Source: Dokdonella_A sp044227025 (GTDB taxonomy: Bacteria > Pseudomonadota > Gammaproteobacteria > Xanthomonadales > Rhodanobacteraceae). Taken from it: 64,000 nt of DNA. This document shows, piece after piece, positions 33,657 through 42,318 of this stretch. Location of the stretch: contig NZ_JBGAFX010000001.1 of NCBI RefSeq assembly GCF_044227025.1, positions 496,001 through 560,000 on the forward strand, in the 5' to 3' direction. Every line of letters begins with the position of its first letter. The first letter of the stretch is position 1. The notes below the pieces were generated by a model, which worked only from the letters and a program-made list of their open reading frames with translations, had not been told where the DNA came from and ran no database searches. The translations under genes and the position numbers were made by a program.

Positions 33657-35930
33657 ATGAAACACCAGATGCTGTCCACGGCGATCGCGTGCGCGCTCGC
33701 CCTCGCGTTCCTGAATGCCCATGCAGCCGATGCGACGACTGCCGCGGCGTCATCGACGGCGGATGCGGCGACCGACGCCGCCGACGCCCAGGCCGACGAC
33801 GCCAAGCCCGGTGCCGACGCCGCGACCCATCTCGAAGGCATCACGGTCACCGCGCGCAAGCGCGCCGAGACGCTGCAGGACGTGCCGATCGCGGTGACCG
33901 CGTTCACCTCCGACCGCCTCGACACGCTCAACGTGCAGGACCTGTCCGGCCTCGCCGGGCAGGTGCCGAATACGACCATTTACGCCGCGCGCGGCTCGAC
34001 CAGCACGGTCACCGCCTACATCCGCGGCATCGGCCAGTCCGATCCGCTGTGGGGTGTCGATCCGGGTGTCGGCATCTATCTCGACGACGTCTACATCGCG
34101 CGTCCGCAGGGCGCCCTGCTCGACGTGTTCGACGTCGATCGCGTCGAAGTGCTGCGTGGCCCGCAGGGCACGCTGTACGGCAAGAACACGATCGGTGGCG
34201 CGATCAAGTACGTCTCGCGCAAGCTCGACAAGGACTTCGGCGGCTACGCGCAGGCAACGGTCGGAACGGACGGGCAGATGGACGCGAAGGCCGCGATCGG
34301 CGGCTCGTTCGACGATTCCGGCATGCTGCGCGCGCGCCTGGCGGTCGCCAGCCTCTCCCGCGACGGCTTCGGCGAGGATGTCTACACGCGCCAGCCGGTC
34401 AGCGACAAGCAGATCAACGCGGCGCGCTTCAACCTCGGCCTGTTTGCGACCGAGACGTTTGACGTGCAGTTCGCCTACGACTGGATGAAGGACCAGTCCG
34501 GCATGCGCGGCGCGCAGATGCTCGCCCCGAACCCGCTTGCGCCGGCCTATCCGCCGCTCGACAGCCGCTACGACATCCGCAGCGCGATGCGCAACCTCAA
34601 CAATACCGACATGAAGGGCACCTCGCTGACCGCGAACTGGATGATCAGCGACGCGTGGCTGCTCAAGTACGTGTTCGCACACCGCGCCTCCGACACCGAC
34701 ACCGATATCGATTTCGACACCACGCCATTGCCGCTGGTCGACGTGCATGCGCTCTACAACGACGCCCAGAACAGCAACGAGCTGCAACTGAACTACGACG
34801 GCGGCGGCCGCGCGCGCGGCGTGATGGGCATCTATTCGTTCAACGGCAAGGCCGGCGGCCAGGTGCTCAACCACTTCGAGAACCCGTCGCAGGCGCCCTC
34901 GCTCACCAATCCCCTGTTCGGCGACACCCAGGGGCGCGTCTACACCAGCAGCATCGCCGCCTATGCCGACTGGACCATCGATCTTTCCGAGGCCTGGAAG
35001 CTCGATCTCGGTGCGCGCTACACCGACGAGGACAAGCACGCGATCGCGCTCAACCGCTTCTACACCGACGGCACCTACTCGACGAGCTGGGCCACCGCGG
35101 CGAACTTCGACAAGACCGTGAGCTTCAGCAACATCTCGCCGAAGGTGTCCATCGACTGGCAGGTGACGCCGGACGCGATGCTGTACGCGCTGTACTCGAA
35201 GGGCTTCAAGTCGGGCGGCTTCAACATCCGCGCCAACACCACCGCAGTGCCGCGCTCGGGCGATCCGTTCAAGGACGAGACCGTCGACAGCTTCGAGGTC
35301 GGCGGCAAGTTCACCCTGCTCGACGAGCGCATGTACCTCAACGTCGCGCTGTTCCACAACAAGTACAAGGACATCCAGTTGTCGGTGTTCACCTCGTACA
35401 CGTTGCCGGATGGCACGCAGAGCTTTTTCGGCGACTTCACCAATGCCGGCAAGGGCACCATCAACGGCGCCGAGATCGAATACCAGTGGCTGCCGACCGA
35501 GCACTGGCTGATCAGCGGCAACCTCGCCTGGCTCGACGCCGGCTACGACGAGTTCTTCAATCGGGGCGTCGACATTGCCGACACGCAGCGCTTCACCAAC
35601 GCGCCGCGCATGTCCGGTGGCCTCAACGTCGAATACCGCACGCCGGTTTCATTCGGGGGCAACCTCGTCGCGCGCGCCGGCTTCACCTACCAGAGCGAAG
35701 TGTGGTCGACGACCGATCTCAGCCCGGCGATCCGCCAGAAGGGCTACGGCCTGCTCAACGCCGGCGTCATCTGGAACATCGACAAGGCCTGGTCGATCGC
35801 GCTGCAGGGCACGAACCTGACCGACAAGGAATACCGCACGACCGGCTACAACATTCCCGCCTACGGCGTGTTGACCGGCTTCTACGGGCCGCCACGGCAG
35901 GTCAGCTTGACGGCGACCTGGCGATTCTGA
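33657..35930 (+). CDS. TonB-dependent outer-membrane receptor (PHB-region)
   Basis: 757 aa. A signal peptide (MKHQMLSTAIACALALAFLNAHA) is followed by an Ala/Asp/Thr-rich low-complexity linker (about 24-60). The TonB-box-like EGITVTARKR comes next, then the plug domain (DVPIAVTAFTSDRLDTLNV, IRGIGQSDPLWGVDPGVGIYLDDVYIARPQGALLDVFDVDRVEVLRGPQGTLYGKNTIGGAIKYVS) and a 22-strand-type barrel ending in VSLTATWRF. The plug sequence is of the iron-complex outer receptor type used in this order for many carbon sources. GGAGGGG is placed ideally before the ATG. It is 11 bases from the PHB depolymerase gene, so uptake of hydroxybutyrate oligomers is the best guess. Confidence 0.92.
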   Translation: MKHQMLSTAIACALALAFLNAHAADATTAAASSTADAATDAADAQADDAKPGADAATHLEGITVTARKRAETLQDVPIAVTAFTSDRLDTLNVQDLSGLAGQVPNTTIYAARGSTSTVTAYIRGIGQSDPLWGVDPGVGIYLDDVYIARPQGALLDVFDVDRVEVLRGPQGTLYGKNTIGGAIKYVSRKLDKDFGGYAQATVGTDGQMDAKAAIGGSFDDSGMLRARLAVASLSRDGFGEDVYTRQPVSDKQINAARFNLGLFATETFDVQFAYDWMKDQSGMRGAQMLAPNPLAPAYPPLDSRYDIRSAMRNLNNTDMKGTSLTANWMISDAWLLKYVFAHRASDTDTDIDFDTTPLPLVDVHALYNDAQNSNELQLNYDGGGRARGVMGIYSFNGKAGGQVLNHFENPSQAPSLTNPLFGDTQGRVYTSSIAAYADWTIDLSEAWKLDLGARYTDEDKHAIALNRFYTDGTYSTSWATAANFDKTVSFSNISPKVSIDWQVTPDAMLYALYSKGFKSGGFNIRANTTAVPRSGDPFKDETVDSFEVGGKFTLLDERMYLNVALFHNKYKDIQLSVFTSYTLPDGTQSFFGDFTNAGKGTINGAEIEYQWLPTEHWLISGNLAWLDAGYDEFFNRGVDIADTQRFTNAPRMSGGLNVEYRTPVSFGGNLVARAGFTYQSEVWSTTDLSPAIRQKGYGLLNAGVIWNIDKAWSIALQGTNLTDKEYRTTGYNIPAYGVLTGFYGPPRQVSLTATWRF

Positions 35931-35941
35931 CGGAGACGACG

Positions 35942-36964
35942 ATGAACGCGTGCGCGCTCGCGACCTTTGCCCTTGGCCTCGCCACCGGCGTGGCACACGC
36001 CGACGGGCTGCCGAAACTTGCACTCGATGCGTCGCGCACGACCGTCTCGGGCCTCTCGTCCGGCGCGTACATGGCGCACCAGGTGCACGTCGCGTATTCC
36101 GACCACATCGCCGGCGCGGCGTTGATCGCCGGTGGTCCCTACCACTGCGCGCAGGGCACCTTGCAGACGGCGCTGGCGAGCTGCATGACGCCGGCGGAAG
36201 GCAAGGCGCCGGATGTCGCCGCGCTCGCCGCGTTCGCGAAGGACGCGGCCAAGGCCGGCCGCATCGCACCGCTGGCCGGGCTTTCCGGCGACCATGTGCT
36301 GATCCTGCACGGACGCGCCGACAAGACCGTCGCCGAATCGCTGAGCACGGACACCGCTGCGCTGTATCGCGCGCTTGCCGCGGGCGCGAAGAAGCCGCTC
36401 GACCTGCGCAAGGATCTCGCCGGCGCGTACACGCACACGTTCCCGACCCTCGGCGCCGGTGCGGCCTGCGACGTGGCGACCGCGCCATTCGTCGGTCACT
36501 GCGGCTACGACGCCGCGGGCGCGATCTTCGCCGCGCTGTACGGCAGGCCGGCGCATGCGGTCGCCGCGACAGCCGCCGGCGAGCCGCGCGCGTTCGACCA
36601 GGAGGCGTACCGCATCGCCGGCGCCGATGCGCATCTCGCCGCGAAGGGCTACATCTACGTGCCGGCCGCGTGCGAGAAAGGCCGCTGTGCACTGCACGTC
36701 GCGTTCCACGGCTGCCAGCAGAACGCGGAAACCATCGACGAGGCGTTCGTGCGCGACGCCGGCTACAACCGCTGGGCCGATGCCTACGGCGTCGTCGTGC
36801 TGTATCCGCAGACGCGCGCGACGATGGCGCCACTGAACCCGAAGGGCTGCTGGGATTGGTGGGGCTACAGTGGCGAAGCCTACGACACGCGCGACGGCGC
36901 GCAACTGCGCCAGGTCGCCGCGATGGCCGCCGCGCTCGGCGCGCCGCTGCTGGATGGGCGCTGA
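35942..36964 (+). CDS. Secreted poly(3-hydroxybutyrate) depolymerase, type-2 catalytic domain
   Basis: 340 aa. The signal peptide is MNACALATFALGLATGVAHA. The lipase box is GLSSGAYMA (nucleophile Ser39), and the oxyanion-hole sequence FHGCQQN lies far downstream of it. This order (oxyanion hole after the nucleophile) defines type-2 extracellular PHB depolymerase domains. HGRADKTV and GCWDWWGYSG also match the family. No separate linker or substrate-binding domain follows, so it may prefer amorphous polymer or oligomers. It sits 11 bases after the TonB receptor gene and is almost certainly co-transcribed. It would cut PHB outside the cell or in the periplasm. Confidence 0.88.
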   Translation: MNACALATFALGLATGVAHADGLPKLALDASRTTVSGLSSGAYMAHQVHVAYSDHIAGAALIAGGPYHCAQGTLQTALASCMTPAEGKAPDVAALAAFAKDAAKAGRIAPLAGLSGDHVLILHGRADKTVAESLSTDTAALYRALAAGAKKPLDLRKDLAGAYTHTFPTLGAGAACDVATAPFVGHCGYDAAGAIFAALYGRPAHAVAATAAGEPRAFDQEAYRIAGADAHLAAKGYIYVPAACEKGRCALHVAFHGCQQNAETIDEAFVRDAGYNRWADAYGVVVLYPQTRATMAPLNPKGCWDWWGYSGEAYDTRDGAQLRQVAAMAAALGAPLLDGR

Positions 36965-36972
36965 AAGAACGC

Positions 36973-37440
36973 CTACGGCACGCGCGTCATGAACACGCTG
37001 TTCGGATCGTCGGCATAGTCGCCGAACGCGCCGCAGAACGCGAAACCGAAACGCTGATACAGGCCGTGCGCTGGCGCGAACGCGGCCTGCGCCCCGGTTT
37101 CGAGGCTGAGCCGGCGGTAGCCACGCGCACGCGCGGTGTCGACGATGTGCGCGAGCATCGCGCGCGCGGCGCCGCGACCGCGCAGCGCCTTCGGCGTGCG
37201 CATCGACTTGACCTCGCCGTGCGCCGGATCGAGTTCGCGCAATGCACCGCAGCCGAGCAGGGTCGCGCCGTCCCAGACAGTCCAGAAGCTGATGTCGGGC
37301 CGGCGCAGGCCGGACAGGTCGAGCGCATGCACGCTGCCCGGCGGCGATCGCGCGTGCATGTCGTCGAGGTGCTCGCGCAGCAGCGCAAGCACCTGCGGGC
37401 GGGACAGGTCGTCGCGCTCGATGCGCATCGGCGCCGTCAT
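36973..37440 (-). CDS. GNAT-family N-acetyltransferase
   Basis: 155 aa. The acetyl-CoA binding region reads EVKSMRTPKALRGRGAARAMLAHIVDTARARGYRRLSLETG (the R-x-x-G-x-G/A motif is RGRGAA). This is followed by LYQRFGFAFCGAFGDYADDPNSVFM, as in small YsnE/ElaA-like acetyltransferases. The substrate is unknown. Its ATG overlaps the PhnA stop codon by four bases, so both form one leftward operon. Confidence 0.9.
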   Translation of the reverse strand: MTAPMRIERDDLSRPQVLALLREHLDDMHARSPPGSVHALDLSGLRRPDISFWTVWDGATLLGCGALRELDPAHGEVKSMRTPKALRGRGAARAMLAHIVDTARARGYRRLSLETGAQAAFAPAHGLYQRFGFAFCGAFGDYADDPNSVFMTRVP

Positions 37441-37778
37441 GCCTTCTTCACGAACTCCGACTTCAGCTTCATCGCGCCGATGCCGTCGATCCTGCAGTCG
37501 ATGTCGTGGTCGCCGTCGACCAGGCGGATGTTCTTCACGCGCGTGCCGACCTTGACCACCAGCGACGAGCCCTTGACCTTGAGGTCCTTGATCACGGTCA
37601 CGCTGTCGCCGTCGGCGAGCACGCTGCCGTGTGCATCCTTGACCACGCGGGCGTCGGACGCGGCCGCCTCGTCCGCGCCCGGCACCCATTCGTGCGCGCA
37701 CTCGGGGCAGACGAGCTGGTGGCCGTCCTCGTAGGTGAATGTCGACGCACATCTGGGGCAGGGTGGCAGTTCGCTCAT
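37437..37778 (-). CDS. phnA: PhnA/YjdM-family zinc-ribbon protein
   Basis: 113 aa. The zinc ribbon is CPRC...CPEC (PPCPRCASTFTYEDGHQLVCPECAHEW), followed by the SH3-like PhnA domain: DAHGSVLADGDSVTVIKDLKVKGSSLVVKVGTRVKNIRLVDGDHDIDCRIDGIGAMKLKSEFVKKA. Length and sequence match E. coli YjdM, formerly PhnA, whose name is historical; no phosphonate genes are nearby. A perfect TATAAT lies 56 bases upstream of the ATG. Confidence 0.93.
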   Translation of the reverse strand: MSELPPCPRCASTFTYEDGHQLVCPECAHEWVPGADEAAASDARVVKDAHGSVLADGDSVTVIKDLKVKGSSLVVKVGTRVKNIRLVDGDHDIDCRIDGIGAMKLKSEFVKKA

Positions 37779-37833
37779 GGCGGTTTTCCTGTTCGATTGC
37801 CACGCGGACGTGCCGGCGCGACGCGGGTCGTCG

Positions 37834-37839
37834 ATTATA
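37834..37839 (-). promoter_or_regulatory. TATAAT -10 box of the phnA-GNAT operon
   Basis: A perfect TATAAT on the minus strand, 56-61 bases before the phnA start. The -35 region at optimal spacing (GCAGCG) is poor. Confidence 0.5.
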
Positions 37840-37974
37840 GGAGACGTTGCACGCGCCGCTGCGTGCGACTCCACGGCAAGCTCCTGCCGTCGCACGAATG
37901 CTTCGATCCGCGATCGGCCTCGAACCAATCCGGTTCGCGTGGAGCGCAGCGTCCGCAGATCGCGGAGTCGAAAC

Positions 37975-38020
37975 GCCCGCGAGCGCGCCAAAACGACCGT
38001 TCGACTTCGGCCTCGCGGGC
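37975..38020. repeat. Degenerate GC-rich inverted repeat in the phnA/kinase intergenic region
   Basis: GCCCGCGAG (37975-37983) pairs with CTCGCGGGC (38012-38020) around a 28-base loop holding TTCGACTTCGG. It sits in the 361-bp gap between phnA and the hybrid kinase gene. Apart from this structure and the phnA promoter I see no gene in the gap. The right part (…CTGCGCTCAGGGTGAACGG) looks like a dispersed repeat of this bacterial group. Confidence 0.4.
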
Positions 38021-38139
38021 CTGCGCTCAGGGTGAACGGAGTGCCCGATGCTGCGGCACGCATCTCGGCCCTCGGCCCGCGGCCCTCCATCGTGCTTCAA
38101 TGCGCCGCAAGTCTTCCGCGCAGGCCGCGTGTCCGCCGC

Positions 38140-41100
38140 ATGAGCTATCCGTCCATCTTCGTCGCGCTTGCCGGCCTGCTGTGGCTCGCCCTCATGTTCG
38201 CGGTCGCGCTGTACGGCGAGCGTCATCCGCGCGCGTTCGAGCGGCGCTGGCACCTCGTCTACGCGCTGTCGCTCGGCGTGCACTGCACGTCGTGGACGTT
38301 CTACGGCACGGTCACCCAGGCCGAGCGTTCCGGCTGGTGGCTGCCGCCGACGTTCGTCGGCCTGATCCTGCTGTACCTCGTCGGCGCCGGCCTGCTGGTG
38401 AGGCTCGTGCGCCTCGCACGCGAACATCACGCGAGCTCGCTTGCCGACTTCGTCGCCGCGCGCCTCGGCCGGCATGCCGGGCTCGCGGCGCTTGTGACCG
38501 CGGTCACGGTCGTCGGCATCGTGCCCTACATCGCGCTGCAACTGAAGGCCGTCGCGATGAGCTACGCGCTGTTCGCGCGCGGCGGCGACCCTGCCGCGCC
38601 CGCGTGGCAGGACAGTGCGCTGTGGGTCGCGCTTGCGATGGCCGCGTTCGCGATGCTGTTCGGCACGCGTCGCGCGCCGGCCGCGGCGCACAACCGCGGT
38701 CTCGTGCTCGCGCTCGCGTTCGAGTCCGTGTTCAAGCTGGTCGCGATGCTCGCGATCGGCGCGCTGGTGCTGACCCTGCCGGATGTCGAAGCCGCCGCGC
38801 GCACCACGCCGCACGACAGCGACGGATTCCCCGCCCTGATCCTGCTCGGCGCGCTCGCCGCATTCACGCTGCCACACCAGTTCCATGCCGGCGTGGTCGA
38901 GTGTCGCGACGCCTCGCACGTGCGCAGCGCGCGCTGGCTGTTTCCGCTTTACCTGTGCGCGATCGCGCTGCCGGTGTTGCCGCTGGCGCAGGCCGGCGCG
39001 CAGCGCTTCGCATCGCTCGGCGTGCCGTCCGATCTGTACGTGCTCGCGTTGCCGCTGGCGCAGGGCCAGCACGGTCTGGCCGTGCTCGCATTCCTCGGCG
39101 GGCTGTCGGCGGCGACCAGCATGGTTATCGTTGCGACGCTCGCGCTGAGCCTGATGATCGGCAACCACTGGCTCGCGCCGCTGCGCGTGCGTGCGGGCTG
39201 GGCGCGCGGCGAACATGCCGACCTGCGACCAGCGGTGCTGCGCCAGCGGCGTGTCGCGATCCTCGCCGTCGTGCTGCTCGCCTGGCTGTATTCACGCGCG
39301 GCGGTCGGCGGCAACGCGCTGGCGGACATCGGTGCACTGTCGTTCTCCGCACTCGCCGGCCTGATGCCGGCAGTGCTGATCGCGTTGTACCGCCCGACCA
39401 TCGGCGCGCGTGCGGTCGCGCTCGGCCTCGTTGCCGGCACGCTGGTATGGCTGTACACGCTCGCGCCGAACGTGTTGCCCGCGCTCGCGCCGGCGCTGCG
39501 CAGCGGGCCGTTCGGCATCGCCGCGCTGTCGCCGCAGGGCCTGTTCGGACTTGCCGGCTGGAGTGATCTTGCGCGTTCGCTAGCCGCCAGTCTCGTCGTC
39601 AACGTAGGCGTGCTTGCGCTCGCCGCGCGTACGCGCTGGGCGCACGCCGGGGCCGCCCGGCAGATCGGTGCGTTGCCGATCGCCGACCTCGCCGCGCTGG
39701 CGACGCGCTTCTTGCCGCGCGAGCGCGTCGACGCGCTGCTCGACCCGCGCCGCAGCGAGGCCGACGAGGCGAGCGTTGCCGCGGTCGAACACGAGCTCGC
39801 CAGCGTGATCGGCGCCGCCTCGGCGCGCCTGCTGCTCGAAGTCGCGCGGCGCGAGCGCGGTGGCCAGCTCGACACGGTTGCGGCGATCGTCGGCGAGGCG
39901 AGCCGCGACCTGCGCTTCAACCAACGCGTACTGGAGGCTGCGCTCGAGAACATGAGCCAGGGCATCTGCGTCGTCGACGCCAAGCTGGTCGTGGTCGCGT
40001 GGAATCGCCGCTATGCGGAGCTGTTCGACTATCCCGCGGATCTGCTCGCGGTCGGTCGGCCGATCGCCGAGCTGATGCGCCACAACATCGCGCGCGGCCT
40101 GATCGGCGACGGCGAGGTGGAACGGCGCGTTGATCGCCGCCTCGCGCAGATGGCGGCCGGCTCGCCGCACCTGTCCGAGCGGCGCTTTCCGGATGGCACC
40201 GTGGTCGAGATCCGCGGCAACCCGATGCCGGGTGGCGGCTTCGTCGCGACGTTCACCGACGTGACCGCGTTCCGCGAGGCCGAGCGCGCGCTGACCCGCG
40301 CGAACGAGACCCTCGAACAGCGCGTCGCCGAGCGCACCACCGAACTCGCACGCGCGAGTGCCGCGGCCGAACGCGCGAACCGCGCCAAGACGCGCTTCCT
40401 CGCCGCGGTCAGCCACGACCTCGCGCAGCCGTTGCACGCCGCGCACCTGTTCACGCACGCGCTCGCGCAGCGCATTGGCGGCGGTACCGAGCGCGAGGCA
40501 GTCGCGAACATCGATTCCGCACTCGGTTCGGCCGAAGGCCTGCTCGGCGGACTGATCGAGGTCTCGCGCCTCGACGCCGGCGGCCTGCGGCCGGAGCCCC
40601 GCGCGTTCGTGCTCGACGCGCTCCTGCAACCCCTCGCGGCGGAGTACCGCGTGCTCGCGCAAGCGAAGGGGCTGCGGCTGGATTGCGTGCCGACCCGCGC
40701 ATGGGTGCGCAGCGATCCACAACTGTTGCGCCGCGTGCTGCAGAATTTCCTGTCCAACGCGATCAAGTACACGCGGTCGGGTGGCGTCGTGCTTGGCGTG
40801 CGTCGACACGGTGCGAACCTGCGCATCGAGGTGTGGGACAGCGGTGCCGGCATCGCCGAGGCGGACCGCGCACTCGTGTTCGAGGAATTTCGCCGCATCG
40901 ACCGCGACGGTGCCGGTCTTGGCCTTGGCTTGTCGATCGCGGAGCGGATCGCGCGCCTGCTCGGCCATCCCCTCACGCTGCGCTCATGGCCCGCCCGCGG
41001 CAGCGTGTTCGCGGTCGAACTGCCGCGCGCGCAGGCGGTTGCGGAGGCGACGGGCAACACGCAGGCGGAAACGCCGGCGCTGTCGCCGGTGCCGCAGCGC

Positions 41101-41454
41101 GTGCTCATCGTCGACAATGATCCGGCCGTGCTCGCGGCGACGCGCGCGCTGCTCGAAGGGTGGGGCTGTGCGGTCGCGGTCGCATCCGACATCGCCGGCG
41201 CGCTTGCCGCGAGCGCCGATGCGCTGCCGGACCTGCTCGTGCTCGACTACCACCTCGACGGCGGCGCGACCGGCCTCGACCTGCGTGCCGCACTTGGCGC
41301 GCGCGCGAGCGCGACGCCGTGCATCGTCGTCACTGCGGACCACGCCGAGGACGTACGCCGCGCCGTTCTCGCGGGCGGCTGCCAGCTGCTGCACAAGCCG
41401 CTCAAGCCGCTCGCGTTGAAGTCGCTGATGGCGCGCATGTTGGTCGCGGCGTGA
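38140..41454 (+). CDS. Hybrid histidine kinase with N-terminal solute:sodium symporter domain (CrbS/MxtR-like)
   Basis: 1104 aa. Residues 1 to about 500 form a multi-span membrane domain like sodium:solute symporters (SLC5), with HCTSWTFYGTVTQAERSGWWLPPTFVGL and GGLSAATSMVIVATLALSLMIGNH. A linker and a PAS domain starting near 600 (ENMSQGICVVDAKLVVVAWNRRY) follow. The H-box AVSHDLAQPLHAAHLF is near 755, the N-box QNFLSNAIKYT near 867, and GLGLGLSIAERIA is present. A receiver begins near 986 (RVLIVDNDP, Asp in LVLDYHLDG near 1034). This order is that of CrbS/MxtR kinases, which control acetate and C2-C4 use. It converges on a LuxR-type regulator gene. Confidence 0.92.
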   Translation: MSYPSIFVALAGLLWLALMFAVALYGERHPRAFERRWHLVYALSLGVHCTSWTFYGTVTQAERSGWWLPPTFVGLILLYLVGAGLLVRLVRLAREHHASSLADFVAARLGRHAGLAALVTAVTVVGIVPYIALQLKAVAMSYALFARGGDPAAPAWQDSALWVALAMAAFAMLFGTRRAPAAAHNRGLVLALAFESVFKLVAMLAIGALVLTLPDVEAAARTTPHDSDGFPALILLGALAAFTLPHQFHAGVVECRDASHVRSARWLFPLYLCAIALPVLPLAQAGAQRFASLGVPSDLYVLALPLAQGQHGLAVLAFLGGLSAATSMVIVATLALSLMIGNHWLAPLRVRAGWARGEHADLRPAVLRQRRVAILAVVLLAWLYSRAAVGGNALADIGALSFSALAGLMPAVLIALYRPTIGARAVALGLVAGTLVWLYTLAPNVLPALAPALRSGPFGIAALSPQGLFGLAGWSDLARSLAASLVVNVGVLALAARTRWAHAGAARQIGALPIADLAALATRFLPRERVDALLDPRRSEADEASVAAVEHELASVIGAASARLLLEVARRERGGQLDTVAAIVGEASRDLRFNQRVLEAALENMSQGICVVDAKLVVVAWNRRYAELFDYPADLLAVGRPIAELMRHNIARGLIGDGEVERRVDRRLAQMAAGSPHLSERRFPDGTVVEIRGNPMPGGGFVATFTDVTAFREAERALTRANETLEQRVAERTTELARASAAAERANRAKTRFLAAVSHDLAQPLHAAHLFTHALAQRIGGGTEREAVANIDSALGSAEGLLGGLIEVSRLDAGGLRPEPRAFVLDALLQPLAAEYRVLAQAKGLRLDCVPTRAWVRSDPQLLRRVLQNFLSNAIKYTRSGGVVLGVRRHGANLRIEVWDSGAGIAEADRALVFEEFRRIDRDGAGLGLGLSIAERIARLLGHPLTLRSWPARGSVFAVELPRAQAVAEATGNTQAETPALSPVPQRVLIVDNDPAVLAATRALLEGWGCAVAVASDIAGALAASADALPDLLVLDYHLDGGATGLDLRAALGARASATPCIVVTADHAEDVRRAVLAGGCQLLHKPLKPLALKSLMARMLVAA

Positions 41455-41503
41455 CGCATCTCGCGCGGCGCCGAGGATTGGCCTCCGCCGACAATGGCGG
41501 GAA

Positions 41504-42148
41504 TCAGGAGCTTTCGAGCGGTTGCAGCGAGCGCAGCAGCACGCCGGCCTGGGTGCGGTTGCGCACACCGAGACGATCGAAGATCGCGCTGAGGTGCGCC
41601 TTCACGGTGCGCTCCTGCACGCCGAGGCGATCGGCGATCTGCTTGTTGAGCAGGCCTTCGGCGACGAGCCCGAGCACGCGCATCTGCTGTGGGCTCAGGC
41701 TGGCGAGACGCGCGGCAAGCGCGCGGTCATCGGGTGCGGGCGCGGATGCGATCGAATCGCGCACCGTTGGTGGCAGCCAGGTGCGGCAGTCGAGCACGCT
41801 GCGCAATGCCTCGGCGAGTTCGTCCGCGCTGGAGCGCTTGGAGAGGTAGCCGGCCGCGCCGAATGCAAGCGCACGCCGGATCGTGGCGTCGTCGTCATGC
41901 GCAGAAACCATCGCGACCGCGATCGCAGGATGTTCCGCGCGCAGGGTCGCGAGCCCGATCAGACCGTGGCTGCCTGGCATGTCGAGGTCGAGCAGGACGA
42001 GGTCGGTGTCGGCATGCCGGGCGAGATCCGCGCGCGCCTCGTCGAACGTCGCGACTTCGGCGAGTTCCGCTGCGGGCGCGACCGCGCGCACGCTCTGCGC
42101 GAGCGCGAGGCGGAACAGCGGATGGTCGTCGGCGAGCAGGATGCGCAC
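41504..42148 (-). CDS. LuxR/NarL-type response regulator (CrbR/ErdR-like)
   Basis: 214 aa. The receiver is RILLADDHPLFRLALAQ with the phospho-acceptor Asp in LVLLDLDMPGSHGL and Lys in GYLSKRSS. The C-terminal LuxR helix-turn-helix is LSPQQMRVLGLVAEGLLNKQIADRLGVQERTVKAHLSAIFDRLGVRNRTQAG. The GTG at 42148 is chosen to start at the receiver; an ATG at 42181 or a GTG at 42157 is possible. It converges on the symporter-linked hybrid kinase gene with a 49-base gap, the same two-protein set as CrbS/CrbR. It diverges from the hydroxybutyrate oligomer hydrolase gene. Confidence 0.9.
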   Translation of the reverse strand: MRILLADDHPLFRLALAQSVRAVAPAAELAEVATFDEARADLARHADTDLVLLDLDMPGSHGLIGLATLRAEHPAIAVAMVSAHDDDATIRRALAFGAAGYLSKRSSADELAEALRSVLDCRTWLPPTVRDSIASAPAPDDRALAARLASLSPQQMRVLGLVAEGLLNKQIADRLGVQERTVKAHLSAIFDRLGVRNRTQAGVLLRSLQPLESS

Positions 42149-42268
42149 GGCGACCACTGTAGGGCACGTCGCAGGCACCATCAAACGGGCGCGTGCGACG
42201 CGTGTGTCGTCGCCTTGCGTTCGGCGGGACTCGCCGCTGCGTGCTCGACCGCCTGCTCGTCGGCGGAT

Positions 42269-42282
42269 TGGACCTTCGTACG
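42269..42282. promoter_or_regulatory. Second copy of the GTACGAAGGT site
   Basis: TGGACCTTCGTACG matches the 33565-33578 palindrome at 12 of 14 positions. Its centre is 31.5 bp before the first base of TAGGCT, compared with 32.5 bp at the TonB receptor promoter. With transcription starting at the ATG (42319), the site is centred near -43.5, overlapping a weak -35 (ATGACG). Confidence 0.5.
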
Positions 42283-42306
42283 ATGACGGGCGTGCGCACA
42301 TCGCGC

Positions 42307-42312
42307 TAGGCT
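42307..42312 (+). promoter_or_regulatory. TAGGCT -10 box of the oligomer hydrolase gene
   Basis: TAGGCT is followed by GCGCGG and the ATG at 42319, so a leaderless transcript is likely. The box resembles TAGCCT at the TonB receptor promoter (33604). Confidence 0.45.
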
Positions 42313-42318
42313 GCGCGG

